A stretch of 17,002 nucleotides of DNA from Accumulibacter sp. Its GTDB lineage: Bacteria > Pseudomonadota > Gammaproteobacteria > Burkholderiales > Rhodocyclaceae. The DNA lies in the NCBI GenBank assembly GCA_031274075.1, contig JAISQQ010000323.1:1-17002 (forward strand), written 5' to 3'. The position numbers and the translations under genes were made by a program. A model generated the notes under the pieces. The model worked only from the letters and a program-made list of their open reading frames with translations. It made no database searches and had not been told where the DNA came from. This document shows positions 7,219-14,663 of this stretch, piece after piece; the stretch's first letter is position 1, and each line of letters opens with the position of its first letter.

Positions 7219-8708
7219 CGGACTTCCGGCAGATGCGCGTCGAGCCAGCGGTGGAGCGCCGAGTCCGCCGGCCAGTTGCGCAGGAAGCGCGCGCGGTCGC
7301 GCCGCCAGCCGCGCGCGAAGGCGGCTTCGCTCCGATGCAAGGTCACGGCGTCGAGATCGAGGAGCACGAGGCGCGGGCCGCGCCACAGGAAATTCGTCGC
7401 TTTCAGGTCGCCGTGCGTGATCTTCAGGCGAAAAAGCAGGCCGAAAAGCGCGCCGATCGCCGCCGCTTCGGCGGTGTCCGGTTCGCGCCCAGGCGCGAGG
7501 CGCTGTCCCAGCTCATCGCCCGGACAGAATTCGGTGACCAGGAAGGCGCGCCGCCGCAAGGGGCCGGCCCGCTCCTCGACCAGGGCCAGCGGCGCGGGCG
7601 TCGCCACGCCGTGGAAGGCCAGCCGATGCGCGGCCAGCCAGGCGTGCCAGGCGCGGCTCGGACGCCAGCAGCGCGACAGGGCGTGGCACGGGTTTTTCAG
7701 GTTGTAACGCTTGACCACCAGCGCCCGTCCATCGACTTCGACGCGGGCCACGGTGCAGGTGTTGCCGTCCTTGAGCAGCGCGCCGCGCGCGATCGCCGCG
7801 TCGGGGGCGTCGAGCAGCGCCGCCAGCGCTTCGCTTTCCGCGCGCACCACCGAGGAAAAGCGGCGGGCCGTGCGGCGCACGGCGAACTGGCTGCAATCGC
7901 GCAGCGTCTTGCCGAGAAAATGCGCAAGCCGCCGCGCCCGCGCCTGTTCGATGGCCCGCGCCAGGACGTCGCACTCGAAGTTCGGAAGCGCGTGTTCCTG
8001 CGTGTATTCCTGCGTGTATTCCGGCGCGTAGGCGTCGAGCAGGGCGTCGACGCGCGATTCCCAGGCCGGCGGCAACTGCGCGGCCAGCAGCGCCAGGTTG
8101 TCCAGCGCCTGCCGCGCGCGCGCGCCGTCGCCAGCCCGCGCGCGCCGCACGCCGTCGCCGTCGATGAGGTACAGCGCGCCCTGGTGTTCGAGGAAATTGC
8201 CGAGATGCGGGTCGGTCTGGATCAAGCCCGCGGCGTGCAATCGCCCGAGCAGGGCGAACGCCGGGCGCAGGGCCTCCAAGGCGGGCGCGTCTTCCGGCGC
8301 CGGGGTTTCGGTTTCGCTGCCGGCGCAGCGTTCGGCCAGCGTCCGCGAGGCTTCGAGGAACTCGGTCAGCAGGAAACGCCCGCCGCCTTCGATCCGTCCG
8401 GCGCGGGCCACTTCCGGCGTCGGCAGGCCGGCGTCGCGCAGCAGCGCGAGTCCTTGCCGTTCGCGCGCCCAGCGGCGATCGCCGTCGCGGCCGACGAACA
8501 GCTTGGCCAGCACGCGCCGCCCGCGCCATCCGCACCACTCGGCCTCGCCAACCAGGCGCTTGCCGGGCAGCACGCGCAGCAGGCGCGAGACGACGATGAT
8601 TTCGCCGTCTTCGCCGCGCACCTGGAAGGGCGTCGCCGGTTCGCGCCCGCCGCGGCGCAGCGCGTCGGACGACAGGCACGGGATCTCCGTCTGCGGGCCG
8701 CCGCTCAT
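7215..8708 (-). CDS. Tandem two-domain LPS-kinase-fold protein
   Basis: This 497-aa protein contains two kinase-like domains in a row. Domain 1 (about residues 35-230) has VLAKLF (K69), LIQTDPHLGNF (D166, N171) and LIDGDGV (D183). Domain 2 (about 300-495) has VVKRYN (K333), ITHGDLKATNF (D434, N439) and LLDLDAV (D451). Both therefore keep Lys, Asp and Asn residues consistent with phosphotransfer. A short in-frame repeat, EYTQEYTQEH (residues 230-239), comes soon after domain 1. The start ATG at 8708 overlaps the upstream stop as ATGA, and the stop overlaps the next start the same way. It resembles the roughly 475-aa uncharacterised kinase-like protein encoded near waaP in Pseudomonas aeruginosa, recalled from memory. 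Its likely role is phosphorylation of LPS core sugars; the acceptors are unknown. Confidence 0.85.
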   Translation of the reverse strand: MSGGPQTEIPCLSSDALRRGGREPATPFQVRGEDGEIIVVSRLLRVLPGKRLVGEAEWCGWRGRRVLAKLFVGRDGDRRWARERQGLALLRDAGLPTPEVARAGRIEGGGRFLLTEFLEASRTLAERCAGSETETPAPEDAPALEALRPAFALLGRLHAAGLIQTDPHLGNFLEHQGALYLIDGDGVRRARAGDGARARQALDNLALLAAQLPPAWESRVDALLDAYAPEYTQEYTQEHALPNFECDVLARAIEQARARRLAHFLGKTLRDCSQFAVRRTARRFSSVVRAESEALAALLDAPDAAIARGALLKDGNTCTVARVEVDGRALVVKRYNLKNPCHALSRCWRPSRAWHAWLAAHRLAFHGVATPAPLALVEERAGPLRRRAFLVTEFCPGDELGQRLAPGREPDTAEAAAIGALFGLLFRLKITHGDLKATNFLWRGPRLVLLDLDAVTLHRSEAAFARGWRRDRARFLRNWPADSALHRWLDAHLPEVR

Positions 8709-9472
8709 TCGCGCCCCTCGAAGAAGCCGACGACGCGGCGCACGCGCCGCTTGTCGTCCGCGCTCAAGCGGGCGTGCCCGGCGTAGTCGAGGTAGAAGCG
8801 CATGCGCCGGGCGCGCGTCAAATGGTGCTTGGCGAGCTTGTCCAGGCAGGCGAGATCCTTGATCCTGCGAAAGTCCAGGAACGGTCCCCGCCAGAACCGG
8901 CCGTTCGGACAGTCGATCACGTAAACGACCGGCGACGGGCCGTCGCTGACCAGGAGATTGCGCCACTTGAGGTCGTTGTGCGCGAAACCGGCGTCGTGCA
9001 TGCGCCGGGTCAAAAGCGCCACCTGCGCCGATACCTGGGACAGCCAGCGCCGGTCGTGCAGGCGCGCGTCGCCCTGTTGCGCCAGGAGCGCCAGATCGGC
9101 GGTATCGCGGATTTCCTCGGTGACCAGCGCGCCGCGCCGGAAACCGCCGTAGCGGCGCTCGATGCCGTAGGCCGCCAGGCGCGCGGTGGGGATGCCCCAT
9201 TCGCGGAAGGCCAGCAGGTTCCGCCATTCCGCCCGCACGCGCGGCGGCGAGAGCCATTGGCGCAGTCCGAACCAACGCCGGCGCGCCGTCTTGCCGTTGC
9301 CGGCGTAGCGCTTGACGTAGTAGCGCCGCCCTTCGCGTTCGACGCGCAGCACTTCGCTGAAGGGGTCGCTGGTGACGCGCTCGCCGCTGAGCGCGAATAC
9401 CTGTTCCAGGCTGGCGAACGCGCGTCCGGCGACGCCGCCGTTCAGTTCCGGATCGAACCACCAGGAGTTCAC
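8705..9472 (-). CDS. LPS core kinase-like protein (WapP/InaA-like)
   Basis: This 255-aa predicted sugar kinase belongs to the lipopolysaccharide kinase (Kdo/WaaP) superfamily. It shows YYVKRY (K54), a conserved WxxL helix (EWRNLLAFREWGI), LVTEEI, the catalytic loop GFAHNDLKWRNLL (D167, N172) and the metal-binding Asp in YVIDCPNG (D188). I chose the GTG at 9472 because it overlaps the upstream waaP stop as GTGA. A longer in-frame extension would run through waaP and is not credible. It follows waaP directly, as wapP does in P. aeruginosa, and probably phosphorylates a core heptose. The acceptor position cannot be told from sequence. Confidence 0.87.
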   Translation of the reverse strand: MNSWWFDPELNGGVAGRAFASLEQVFALSGERVTSDPFSEVLRVEREGRRYYVKRYAGNGKTARRRWFGLRQWLSPPRVRAEWRNLLAFREWGIPTARLAAYGIERRYGGFRRGALVTEEIRDTADLALLAQQGDARLHDRRWLSQVSAQVALLTRRMHDAGFAHNDLKWRNLLVSDGPSPVVYVIDCPNGRFWRGPFLDFRRIKDLACLDKLAKHHLTRARRMRFYLDYAGHARLSADDKRRVRRVVGFFEGRE

Positions 9473-10290
9473 GCCGTCCCCGCCGCGTATTTGCGAAGGT
9501 AACGCCGGGATAGCCGCTGCGCCTCGGCGGCGAGCCGCGCCAGCGACGAGCGCTCGTCGCGCAGGATGTCGCGCAGCGGACGGGCGAAATAGGCTTTCAG
9601 GAAACGGAACACATCGCGCCGGGTCAGGCCGACGTCCAGCGCCGAGAAGTACAGCGCGGCGAGGTCCTTGTCGCGCCAGCGCCGCGGCGTCGCCGGGCGA
9701 AGCTGCGCGCGATGCAGGTCGATCAGCGACAGCTTCAGGCGCTCCGGCGCGGGCGCAGGGTCGAGATGCAGCAGGAAATGACAGAGATAGAAATCGCGAT
9801 GATTGACGCCGCCCTGGTGCATGCGCCGCGCCATGCCGGCGACGCGCCGGAGCAGCGCGTGCTTCAGCGCTGGCGGCGGCGGGTGGGCCGGCCAGTCGCG
9901 GCAGAAGTCCTCCAGGCTGACCGTCGGCGCCAGCTCCTCGGTGACGAGAAAGGAGCGCCGCGCCGCCGGATTGCGGCCGCGCTGCCCGAAGGCGACGCCG
10001 CGCAGGGTATCGACGCCGAGTTGCCCGAGCCGCGCCATCGCCCGCCACTCGTTGCCCGCGCCGAGCACCGGCAGGCGCAGGCACAGCAGGTTCTTGACGA
10101 TTTCGGCCCAGCCGGCGCCGCGATGAATCTTGACGAAATAGCCTCGCCCGCCGACCTCGGCGCGCAAGGTGCGGCGCGCCTCGAGTTCGCGGAACACCTC
10201 CCCGCGCAGCGCCTCGACGGCGGCAAAGGGATCGCGCCCGGCCCACAGCGAACGGAACGGTTCTTCGAGAATGACTTGCGGCTCGCTCAT
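9469..10290 (-). CDS. waaP: Lipopolysaccharide core heptose(I) kinase
   Basis: This 273-aa cytoplasmic kinase adds phosphate to heptose I of the LPS inner core, which stabilises the outer membrane through divalent cations. The match to E. coli RfaP/WaaP is clear: YFVKIHRG (K54), SFLVTEEL, GGVNHRDFYLCHFLL (residues 160-174, catalytic D166), LSLIDLHRAQLR (metal-binding D191) and RWRDKDLAALYFS followed by GLTRRDVFRFLKAYF. The ATG at 10290 gives the family's normal length. It heads a run of four kinase genes joined by 4-bp overlaps. I see no convincing -35/-10 pair upstream. A 763-bp repeat-filled gap separates it from waaG, so it may have its own promoter or depend on read-through. Confidence 0.96.
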   Translation of the reverse strand: MSEPQVILEEPFRSLWAGRDPFAAVEALRGEVFRELEARRTLRAEVGGRGYFVKIHRGAGWAEIVKNLLCLRLPVLGAGNEWRAMARLGQLGVDTLRGVAFGQRGRNPAARRSFLVTEELAPTVSLEDFCRDWPAHPPPPALKHALLRRVAGMARRMHQGGVNHRDFYLCHFLLHLDPAPAPERLKLSLIDLHRAQLRPATPRRWRDKDLAALYFSALDVGLTRRDVFRFLKAYFARPLRDILRDERSSLARLAAEAQRLSRRYLRKYAAGTA

Positions 10291-10390
10291 GTCGAAAAGC
10301 TTGATTCAACCTATAACGGCACAACGAAAATCAGAACGCTCAATCCACCCTCCACCCGCAAATTCGCCCAATGGGTGGATTCCATGCAAT

Positions 10391-10555
10391 CTGGGAGCGC
10401 GGGGCACCAGCCCCGCTTTTGACCAGCGCAATGACACCGCCACCGCTGTTGCGGGGCTGCCGCCCCGCGCTCCCAGAGGCGGCTCGGAGTGAGGCTTTCA
10501 TAATGGACTTGTGTAAGATGCCTGTGCTCCCAGAGAGAAAATCGCAAACAGCTTC
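10391..10555. mobile_element. REP inverted pair joined to an IS5-like MITE right end
   Basis: Bases 10391-10476 form a REP inverted pair (CTGGGAGCGCGGGGC and its inverse). After a 50-bp unique stretch comes a reversed MITE end (about 10529-10555: CTCCCAGAGAGAAAATCGC, then AAACAGCTTC), followed by TTA (10556-10558). No local left end exists. The only end sharing its TTTGCG variant is at 6118, which also has TTA outside it. Bases 10291-10390, between waaP and this element, show nothing recognisable. Confidence 0.6.
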
Positions 10556-10624
10556 TTAGAACTTTTTCTGGTTAAGTATTGCCACATTTCATCGCATAAC
10601 CGTTGGTTTAGGAATCAGCGCGTC

Positions 10625-10689
10625 GTCCCGGCAGAAGCCGGGACCCAGTTCGTTCCTCAAAATTCCTGGATTCCGGCTTGCGCCGGAAT
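10625..10689. repeat. Two 20-bp hairpin repeats (REP-like family)
   Basis: GTCCCGGCAGAAGCCGGGAC (10625-10644) and ATTCCGGCTTGCGCCGGAAT (10670-10689) are perfect 8-bp stems with 4-base loops. They are linked by CCAGTTCGTTCC-type sequence. A related copy, with the same GAACGAACTGGGTCCCGG flank in the opposite orientation, is at 6425-6452. Such hairpins are common intergenic repeats in proteobacteria. Bases 10559-10620 and 10690-10735 show nothing else. Confidence 0.7.
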
Positions 10690-10738
10690 GACGGGATCGA
10701 AATTGCCGCTGTCCGTATTAAAACGTAAAACGCTCTAA

Positions 10739-11035
10739 GAACCTGTTTACGATCTTCTCTGGGAGCGCGGCAGGGCCATTGCTCTATGTGGCGTCGTTGG
10801 CATCGGCCAGACCGTAGGGCGGGAAAGCGAAGCGCCTCCCGCCGGTCGTTCTCTCCGGCGGCGCAGCCGTCGCTCATCGTCTTCGACGGCCCTTGAATCG
10901 TGCGGCGCGTTGCGTAACATGGAAAGAACCTGGGAGCGCGGGGCTTCTGCCCCGCTTTTGGCCAGCGCCATGACACTGCCGCCGCTGTTGCGGGGCTGGT
11001 GCTCCGCGCTCCCAGAGAAAATCGTGAACAGGCTC
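10739..11035. mobile_element. 297-bp IS5-like MITE with TAA target duplication
   Basis: The left end GAACCTGTTTACGATCTTCT and the reversed right end GAGCCTGTTCACGATTTTCT pair over about 35 bp, through CTGGGAGCGCGG. TAA flanks both sides (10736-10738 and 11036-11038), consistent with a 3-bp TNA duplication as made by some IS5-family groups. Inside are a truncated palindromic family A element (10815-10917) and a REP inverted pair (10929-11015). There is no transposase ORF. It ends 18 bp past the waaG stop codon, in the gap that splits waaG from waaP. Confidence 0.8.
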
Positions 11036-11053
11036 TAACCGCTTTTTCCAGAC

Positions 11054-12175
11054 TCATGAATGATCCCCCAGGATCAGTTCGGCGGCATGCTCGGCGTTGC
11101 CGTAGATGTCCGCCGTTTCGGCAAAGCGCAGCGCGTTGGCCTGCCAGCGCCGCCGCGCCGCCGGGTCGGAGAGCATCTGTTCGAGCGCGGCGTCCAGCGC
11201 TTTCTGCGCGAAAGGCTCGGCGACGACGTGGCCGCCGTCGGCCTGCTCGACGTAATGCGCGTAGCCGCACGCCGCGGTGGTCAACACGGGCAGGCCGGCC
11301 ACCAGGGCTTCGAGCAGCACCGTGCCGGTGTTTTCGTTGTACGCCGGATGCAGCAGCAGGTCGGCGCCGAGCAGGAAACGCGGGATGTCGCCGCGTCCCG
11401 GCAGGATGGCGGCGCGTCCGGCGATGCCGAGTGCGCGGGCCAGGCGCAGAAACGGCGCCGGATCGTCCTCGCCGATGGCGATCAGCCGGGCGCGCGCGCG
11501 CAGCGCTTCCGGCAGGCTGGCGAGCGCCTTCATGCTGCGGTCGAGTCCCTTGGTCTTGAAGCCCGAGCCGATTTGCAGGAGCAGCAGGCCGTCCTCGTCC
11601 AGCGCGAACTCGCGCCGGAAATCCCGGCGAATCCCGGCGGCGTCGGGCGGGGCGCGGCGATCGCGGGAAATGCCGGGCGGCAGCAGGTGGAAACGCCGCT
11701 TCGGCGTACCGTAGTGCTTTTCGAAAAACGCTTGCTGCGCCGGCGAGATCATCAGGATTTCGGTCCGGCTCTCCGGCGCGAACACGGCGCGCTCGCAGGC
11801 CGCGAAGTGGCGGTAGCGCCCGGAAAGCCGGTACAGCGGGCCGCGCAGGGTGCGCGCCTTTTCCTGGTAGCAGGGATCGGCGGCGAAATAGACGTCCAGG
11901 CCCGGCATCTTGTTGAAGCCGATCACCCGGTCGGCCGGACGGCGGGCGAGATCGCGCTCCACCCAATCGCCGAAGCGGGCGTAGCGGCGCGCGTTGGTAA
12001 ACGCGCTCACCGGCACGACGCTCAGCTCGAATCCCTCCGGAATGTCGCCCGTCCATTCGAGCGTGTAAACCCGGATCGCGTGGCCGCGCGCCTGGCAAGC
12101 CAGCGCGATGCGCAGGAAATCGCGCTGCAGCCCGCCGAACGGGAAGTATTTGTAGAGGCAAAAGGCCAGTCGCAT
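11054..12175 (-). CDS. waaG: LPS core glycosyltransferase WaaG (GT4 family)
   Basis: This 373-aa enzyme (E. coli WaaG is 374) transfers the first outer-core hexose, glucose in E. coli, from a nucleotide sugar onto heptose II at the cytoplasmic face of the inner membrane. The N-terminal CLYKYFPFGGLQRDF (residues 6-20) and VIGFNKMPGLDVYFAAD (84-100) are near-identical to WaaG. The C-terminal nucleotide-sugar site has QIGSGFKTKGLDRS (K209) and the EX7E motif in NENTGTVLLEA (E281, E289), then GLPVLTTAACGYAHY. The ATG at 12175 shares one base with the stop of the upstream acyltransferase gene (TGATG), with a GGAAG ribosome site 7 bp ahead. The two are clearly co-transcribed. The sugar donor in this organism is inferred. 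Confidence 0.96.
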   Translation of the reverse strand: MRLAFCLYKYFPFGGLQRDFLRIALACQARGHAIRVYTLEWTGDIPEGFELSVVPVSAFTNARRYARFGDWVERDLARRPADRVIGFNKMPGLDVYFAADPCYQEKARTLRGPLYRLSGRYRHFAACERAVFAPESRTEILMISPAQQAFFEKHYGTPKRRFHLLPPGISRDRRAPPDAAGIRRDFRREFALDEDGLLLLQIGSGFKTKGLDRSMKALASLPEALRARARLIAIGEDDPAPFLRLARALGIAGRAAILPGRGDIPRFLLGADLLLHPAYNENTGTVLLEALVAGLPVLTTAACGYAHYVEQADGGHVVAEPFAQKALDAALEQMLSDPAARRRWQANALRFAETADIYGNAEHAAELILGDHS

Positions 12176-13029
12176 CAGTTTTCTTCCGCCGGCGCTCCGG
12201 CGCCGCGGTGGCGCTTGTAGCGGTTGTAGCCCCACAGGTATTGCTCCGGGCATTGCCGGATCAAGCCTTCGATTTCGCCGTTGATGCGCCGGGCGCGCTC
12301 TTCGAGCGTCCCCTCGATCGCCGGCGCGGGCGCGCGCAGGCGGATATGGTAGCCCGCGCCGCCGGGCAGCCGCTCGGCCCAGATCATGAGCACCGCCGCG
12401 CCGCTTTCGCTGAGCCGGGCGGCCAGGGTCATGGTGTAGGCCGGGCGGCCGAAGAAATCCAGCCAGCGCCCTTCTCCCTGTTTCGGCGCCTGGTCGGGCA
12501 GCATGCCCACCGCCTCGCCGCGCTTGAGCGCCTTGAACAGCGCGCGCACGCCGGAAAGGTCGGCCGGGGCGATATGCAGCCGCGCGCGCGACCGCCCGGT
12601 CTCGATCAGCGCCTGCAGCCACCGCTGCCTGGGCGGCCGGTAAAGGACGGTGATCGGCGCGCGCGTCGACAAGTATTGCGCGGTGATTTCAAAGCAGCCC
12701 AGATGCGGCGTGAGATACAGGATTCCCTTGCCGGCGCGCGTCGCCGCCTCGGCGAGTTCCCAGCCCGAGACCTCGACGACGCGGGCGGCGACTTCGTCGA
12801 GCGGCCGCAGCCAGATTTTCGGCAGCTCGAAGGATTGCCGGCCGGCGTGCGCGACCGCCGCCGCGCGCGCGCGCGCCTCGCCGTCCTGGCCCAGGGCCAG
12901 CCGCATGTTGTCGCGCATGTTGCGGCGGTAAGTCGGCGAGAAGAGCCACGCGATCCAGCCGGCCGCCGCGCCGAGGCGGTGCAGCCAAGCCAGCGGCAGG
13001 CGGCTCAACAGGCGAAAAAGCAGGATCAA
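12175..13029 (-). CDS. lpxL: Lipid A biosynthesis acyltransferase (LpxL/HtrB family)
   Basis: This 284-aa inner-membrane-associated acyltransferase is predicted to add a secondary acyl chain to Kdo-lipid A. It has an N-terminal hydrophobic segment (LPLAWLHRLGAAAGWIAWLF, residues 11-30), RRNMRDNMRLAL, and the catalytic HX4E motif HLGCFE (H109, E114). VLYRPP (128-133), GMLPDQAPKQGEG (175-187) and the terminal PEQYLWGYNRYKRH are typical of the family. The start is a TTG at 13029. No in-frame ATG gives this N-terminus, and GGGAG sits about 7 bp ahead. LpxL and LpxM subfamilies cannot be separated by eye, so the symbol is tentative. It is divergent from metK and co-transcribed with waaG. Confidence 0.85.
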   Translation of the reverse strand: MILLFRLLSRLPLAWLHRLGAAAGWIAWLFSPTYRRNMRDNMRLALGQDGEARARAAAVAHAGRQSFELPKIWLRPLDEVAARVVEVSGWELAEAATRAGKGILYLTPHLGCFEITAQYLSTRAPITVLYRPPRQRWLQALIETGRSRARLHIAPADLSGVRALFKALKRGEAVGMLPDQAPKQGEGRWLDFFGRPAYTMTLAARLSESGAAVLMIWAERLPGGAGYHIRLRAPAPAIEGTLEERARRINGEIEGLIRQCPEQYLWGYNRYKRHRGAGAPAEEN

Positions 13030-13077
13030 GCGCTCACTCCCGAATCATTTCCGAATCGTTTTCAGCACGCGCCGGGT

Positions 13078-13106
13078 TTGACTCGATCCCGGCGAAAAAA
13101 TATAAT
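13078..13106 (+). promoter_or_regulatory. Strong sigma70-type promoter of metK
   Basis: The -35 box TTGACT (13078-13083; 5 of 6 consensus) is separated by exactly 17 bp from the -10 box TATAAT (13101-13106; 6 of 6). Transcription would start near 13113, giving a leader of about 142 nt that holds the aptamer and terminator described next. Confidence 0.85.
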
Positions 13107-13111
13107 TATCC

Positions 13112-13191
13112 CATTCGCCGAGTTAATCAGGACAACTTGCAGGGCGAAAAAAGATGCCGTGACGGGCATCGTGAAATACTGCTAAAGCGTC
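13112..13191 (+). promoter_or_regulatory. SAM-II-like riboswitch aptamer in the metK leader
   Basis: P1 pairs TTCGCC (13114-13119) with GGCGAA (13143-13148). The loop GAGTTAATC..ACTTGCAG ends in the CTTGCAG sequence typical of SAM-II just before the 3' strand of P1. After an extra 6-bp hairpin (GATGCC 13153-13158 with GGCATC 13165-13170) comes GTGAAATACTGCTAAAG (13171-13187), matching the TAAA..GCTAAA part of SAM-II. Pseudoknot pairs GAC(13131-13133)/GTC(13189-13191) and CTT(13136-13138)/AAG(13185-13187) are possible. The position, starting at the predicted transcript 5' end ahead of a SAM synthetase gene, fits feedback by SAM. The inserted hairpin departs from the compact form I know. Confidence 0.72.
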
Positions 13192-13200
13192 GTCTGCTCG

Positions 13201-13240
13201 AACCCCGGGGCCGGCAACGCCGCCTTACCGGGGTTTTTTT
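13201..13240 (+). terminator. Intrinsic terminator / attenuator before metK
   Basis: AACCCCGG (13201-13208) pairs with CCGGGGTT (13228-13235). An inner CGGC/GCCG stem is possible, and a T-tract (13234-13240) follows. It lies only 15 bp before the metK ATG and downstream of the SAM-II-like aptamer, so it is well placed for transcription attenuation. I see no convincing anti-terminator pairing by eye. Confidence 0.85.
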
Positions 13241-13254
13241 ATGGAGCGGAAATC

Positions 13255-14415
13255 ATGCCAAGAGAGTACCTATTCACCTCGGAATCGGTCAGTGAAGGCC
13301 ATCCCGACAAAGTCGCCGACCAGATTTCGGACAGCGTCCTCGACGCCGTCCTGAGCGAGGACGCGCAAGGCCGCGTGGCCTGCGAAACGCTGGTGTCCAC
13401 CGGACTCGTGGTGGTCTCCGGAGAGATCACCACCAAGGCGCACATCAACTACCGCGAGATCGCCCAGCAAGCCATCCGGCGTATCGGCTACGACGATTCG
13501 GAGGCCGGTTTCGACTACAAGAGCTGCGCCATCCTCACCGCGATCAACCGCCAGTCGCCGGACATCGCCCAGGGCGTCAACGAGGGCCAGGGAATCGACC
13601 TCGACCAAGGCGCCGGCGACCAAGGCCTGATGTTCGGCTACGCCTGCCGCGAGACGCCGACGCTGATGCCGTTTCCGATCTATTACGCGCACCGCGTCAT
13701 GCAGCGCCAGGCCGAGGTGCGCAAGGACGGCCGCCTGCCGTGGCTGCGCCCCGACGCCAAGAGCCAGCTCTCGGTGCGCTACGTCGACGGCCGGCCGGCG
13801 GCCATCGATACCGTCGTCGTCTCCACGCAGCACGACCCGGAGGTGTCGCACGCCCAGATCACCGAAGCGGTGATCGAGGAAATCATCAAGCCGGTATTGC
13901 CCAAGGAGATGCTCACCGACAAGACCCGCTACCTGATCAATCCGACCGGGCGCTTCGTCGTCGGCGGGCCGCACGGCGACTGCGGACTGACCGGGCGCAA
14001 GATCATCGTCGACAGCTACGGCGGCACCGCGCGCCACGGCGGCGGCGCCTTCTCCGGCAAAGACCCGTCGAAGGTCGACCGCTCGGCCGCCTACGCCGCG
14101 CGCCACGTCGCCAAGAACGTCGTCGCCGCCGGCCTCGCCGAGCGCTGCGAGGTACAGATCGCCTACGCCATCGGCGTCGCCCGCCCGGTTTCGCTGATGG
14201 TGGAGACCTTCGGCACCGGGCGGATCGCCGACGAAAAGATCGTCGAGCTGATCGGCCGGCATTTCGACCTGCGCCCGAAGGGCATCATCCAGGCGCTCGA
14301 CCTGCTTCGCCCGATCTACGCCAAGACCGCGGCCTACGGCCACTTCGGCCGCGAAGAACCGGAATTCACCTGGGAAGCCATCGACAAGGCCGCCGCTTTG
14401 CGGGCCGAGGCCTGA
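13255..14415 (+). CDS. metK: S-adenosylmethionine synthetase
   Basis: This 386-aa cytosolic enzyme makes SAM from methionine and ATP, releasing phosphate and diphosphate (E. coli MetK is 384 aa). Signature sequences are present: [13 protein letters not shown] (residues 7-19, with H16), the methionine/ATP loop [12 protein letters not shown] (119-130), [33 protein letters not shown], and the phosphate-binding [19 protein letters not shown]. The ATG at 13255 has GGAG 8 bp upstream (13243-13246). An ATG at 13241 is out of frame and is not the start. The leader holds a strong promoter, a SAM-II-like aptamer and a terminator, suggesting repression by its own product. A heptad array starts 3 bp after the stop. 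Confidence 0.98.
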   Translation: MPREYLFTSESVSEGHPDKVADQISDSVLDAVLSEDAQGRVACETLVSTGLVVVSGEITTKAHINYREIAQQAIRRIGYDDSEAGFDYKSCAILTAINRQSPDIAQGVNEGQGIDLDQGAGDQGLMFGYACRETPTLMPFPIYYAHRVMQRQAEVRKDGRLPWLRPDAKSQLSVRYVDGRPAAIDTVVVSTQHDPEVSHAQITEAVIEEIIKPVLPKEMLTDKTRYLINPTGRFVVGGPHGDCGLTGRKIIVDSYGGTARHGGGAFSGKDPSKVDRSAAYAARHVAKNVVAAGLAERCEVQIAYAIGVARPVSLMVETFGTGRIADEKIVELIGRHFDLRPKGIIQALDLLRPIYAKTAAYGHFGREEPEFTWEAIDKAAALRAEA

Positions 14416-14417
14416 TT

Positions 14418-14504
14418 CAGGTGACAGGGGTCAGGAATCAGGGATCAGTCAATTACCGGGCGCTTCGCGCCCGCAAATATTACTGATACCCGATACCTGA
14501 TACC
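14418..14504. repeat. Heptad-array palindromic element downstream of metK
   Basis: The left arm has CAGGTGA, CAGGGGT, CAGGAAT and CAGGGAT heptads (14418-14448). The core ACCGGGCGCTTCGCGCCCG then CAAATATT lies at about 14454-14480. The right arm has CTGATAC-type heptads (14482-14504). The core is nearly identical to those at 3049 and 16520 although the arm units differ. It could serve as the metK 3' hairpin. It ends where the 371-bp MITE begins. Confidence 0.8.
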
Positions 14505-14663
14505 CAGGGCTATCGCATACGCGGATGTCGTAAGTAGTAAAAAGGAATCGTTGATATTCAAGTTGTTATGACGAGTCCAGGGCGACCGCGTATGACTTTC
14601 AGGGAGTAGACAGGCCGGAAGGAGGCGTTCGGCGGTTTTGCCTCGGGAAGGCCGGTTGGGTTT

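Noticed and set aside
13112..13191. SAH riboswitch or SAM-I box ahead of metK
   Set aside because: SAM-I would need a four-way junction and is longer; SAH elements precede ahcY and lack the CTTGCAG and GCTAAA segments seen here.
13241..13254. ATG at 13241 as the metK start
   Set aside because: It is out of frame with MetK, abuts the terminator T-tract, and the GGAG after it serves the ATG at 13255.
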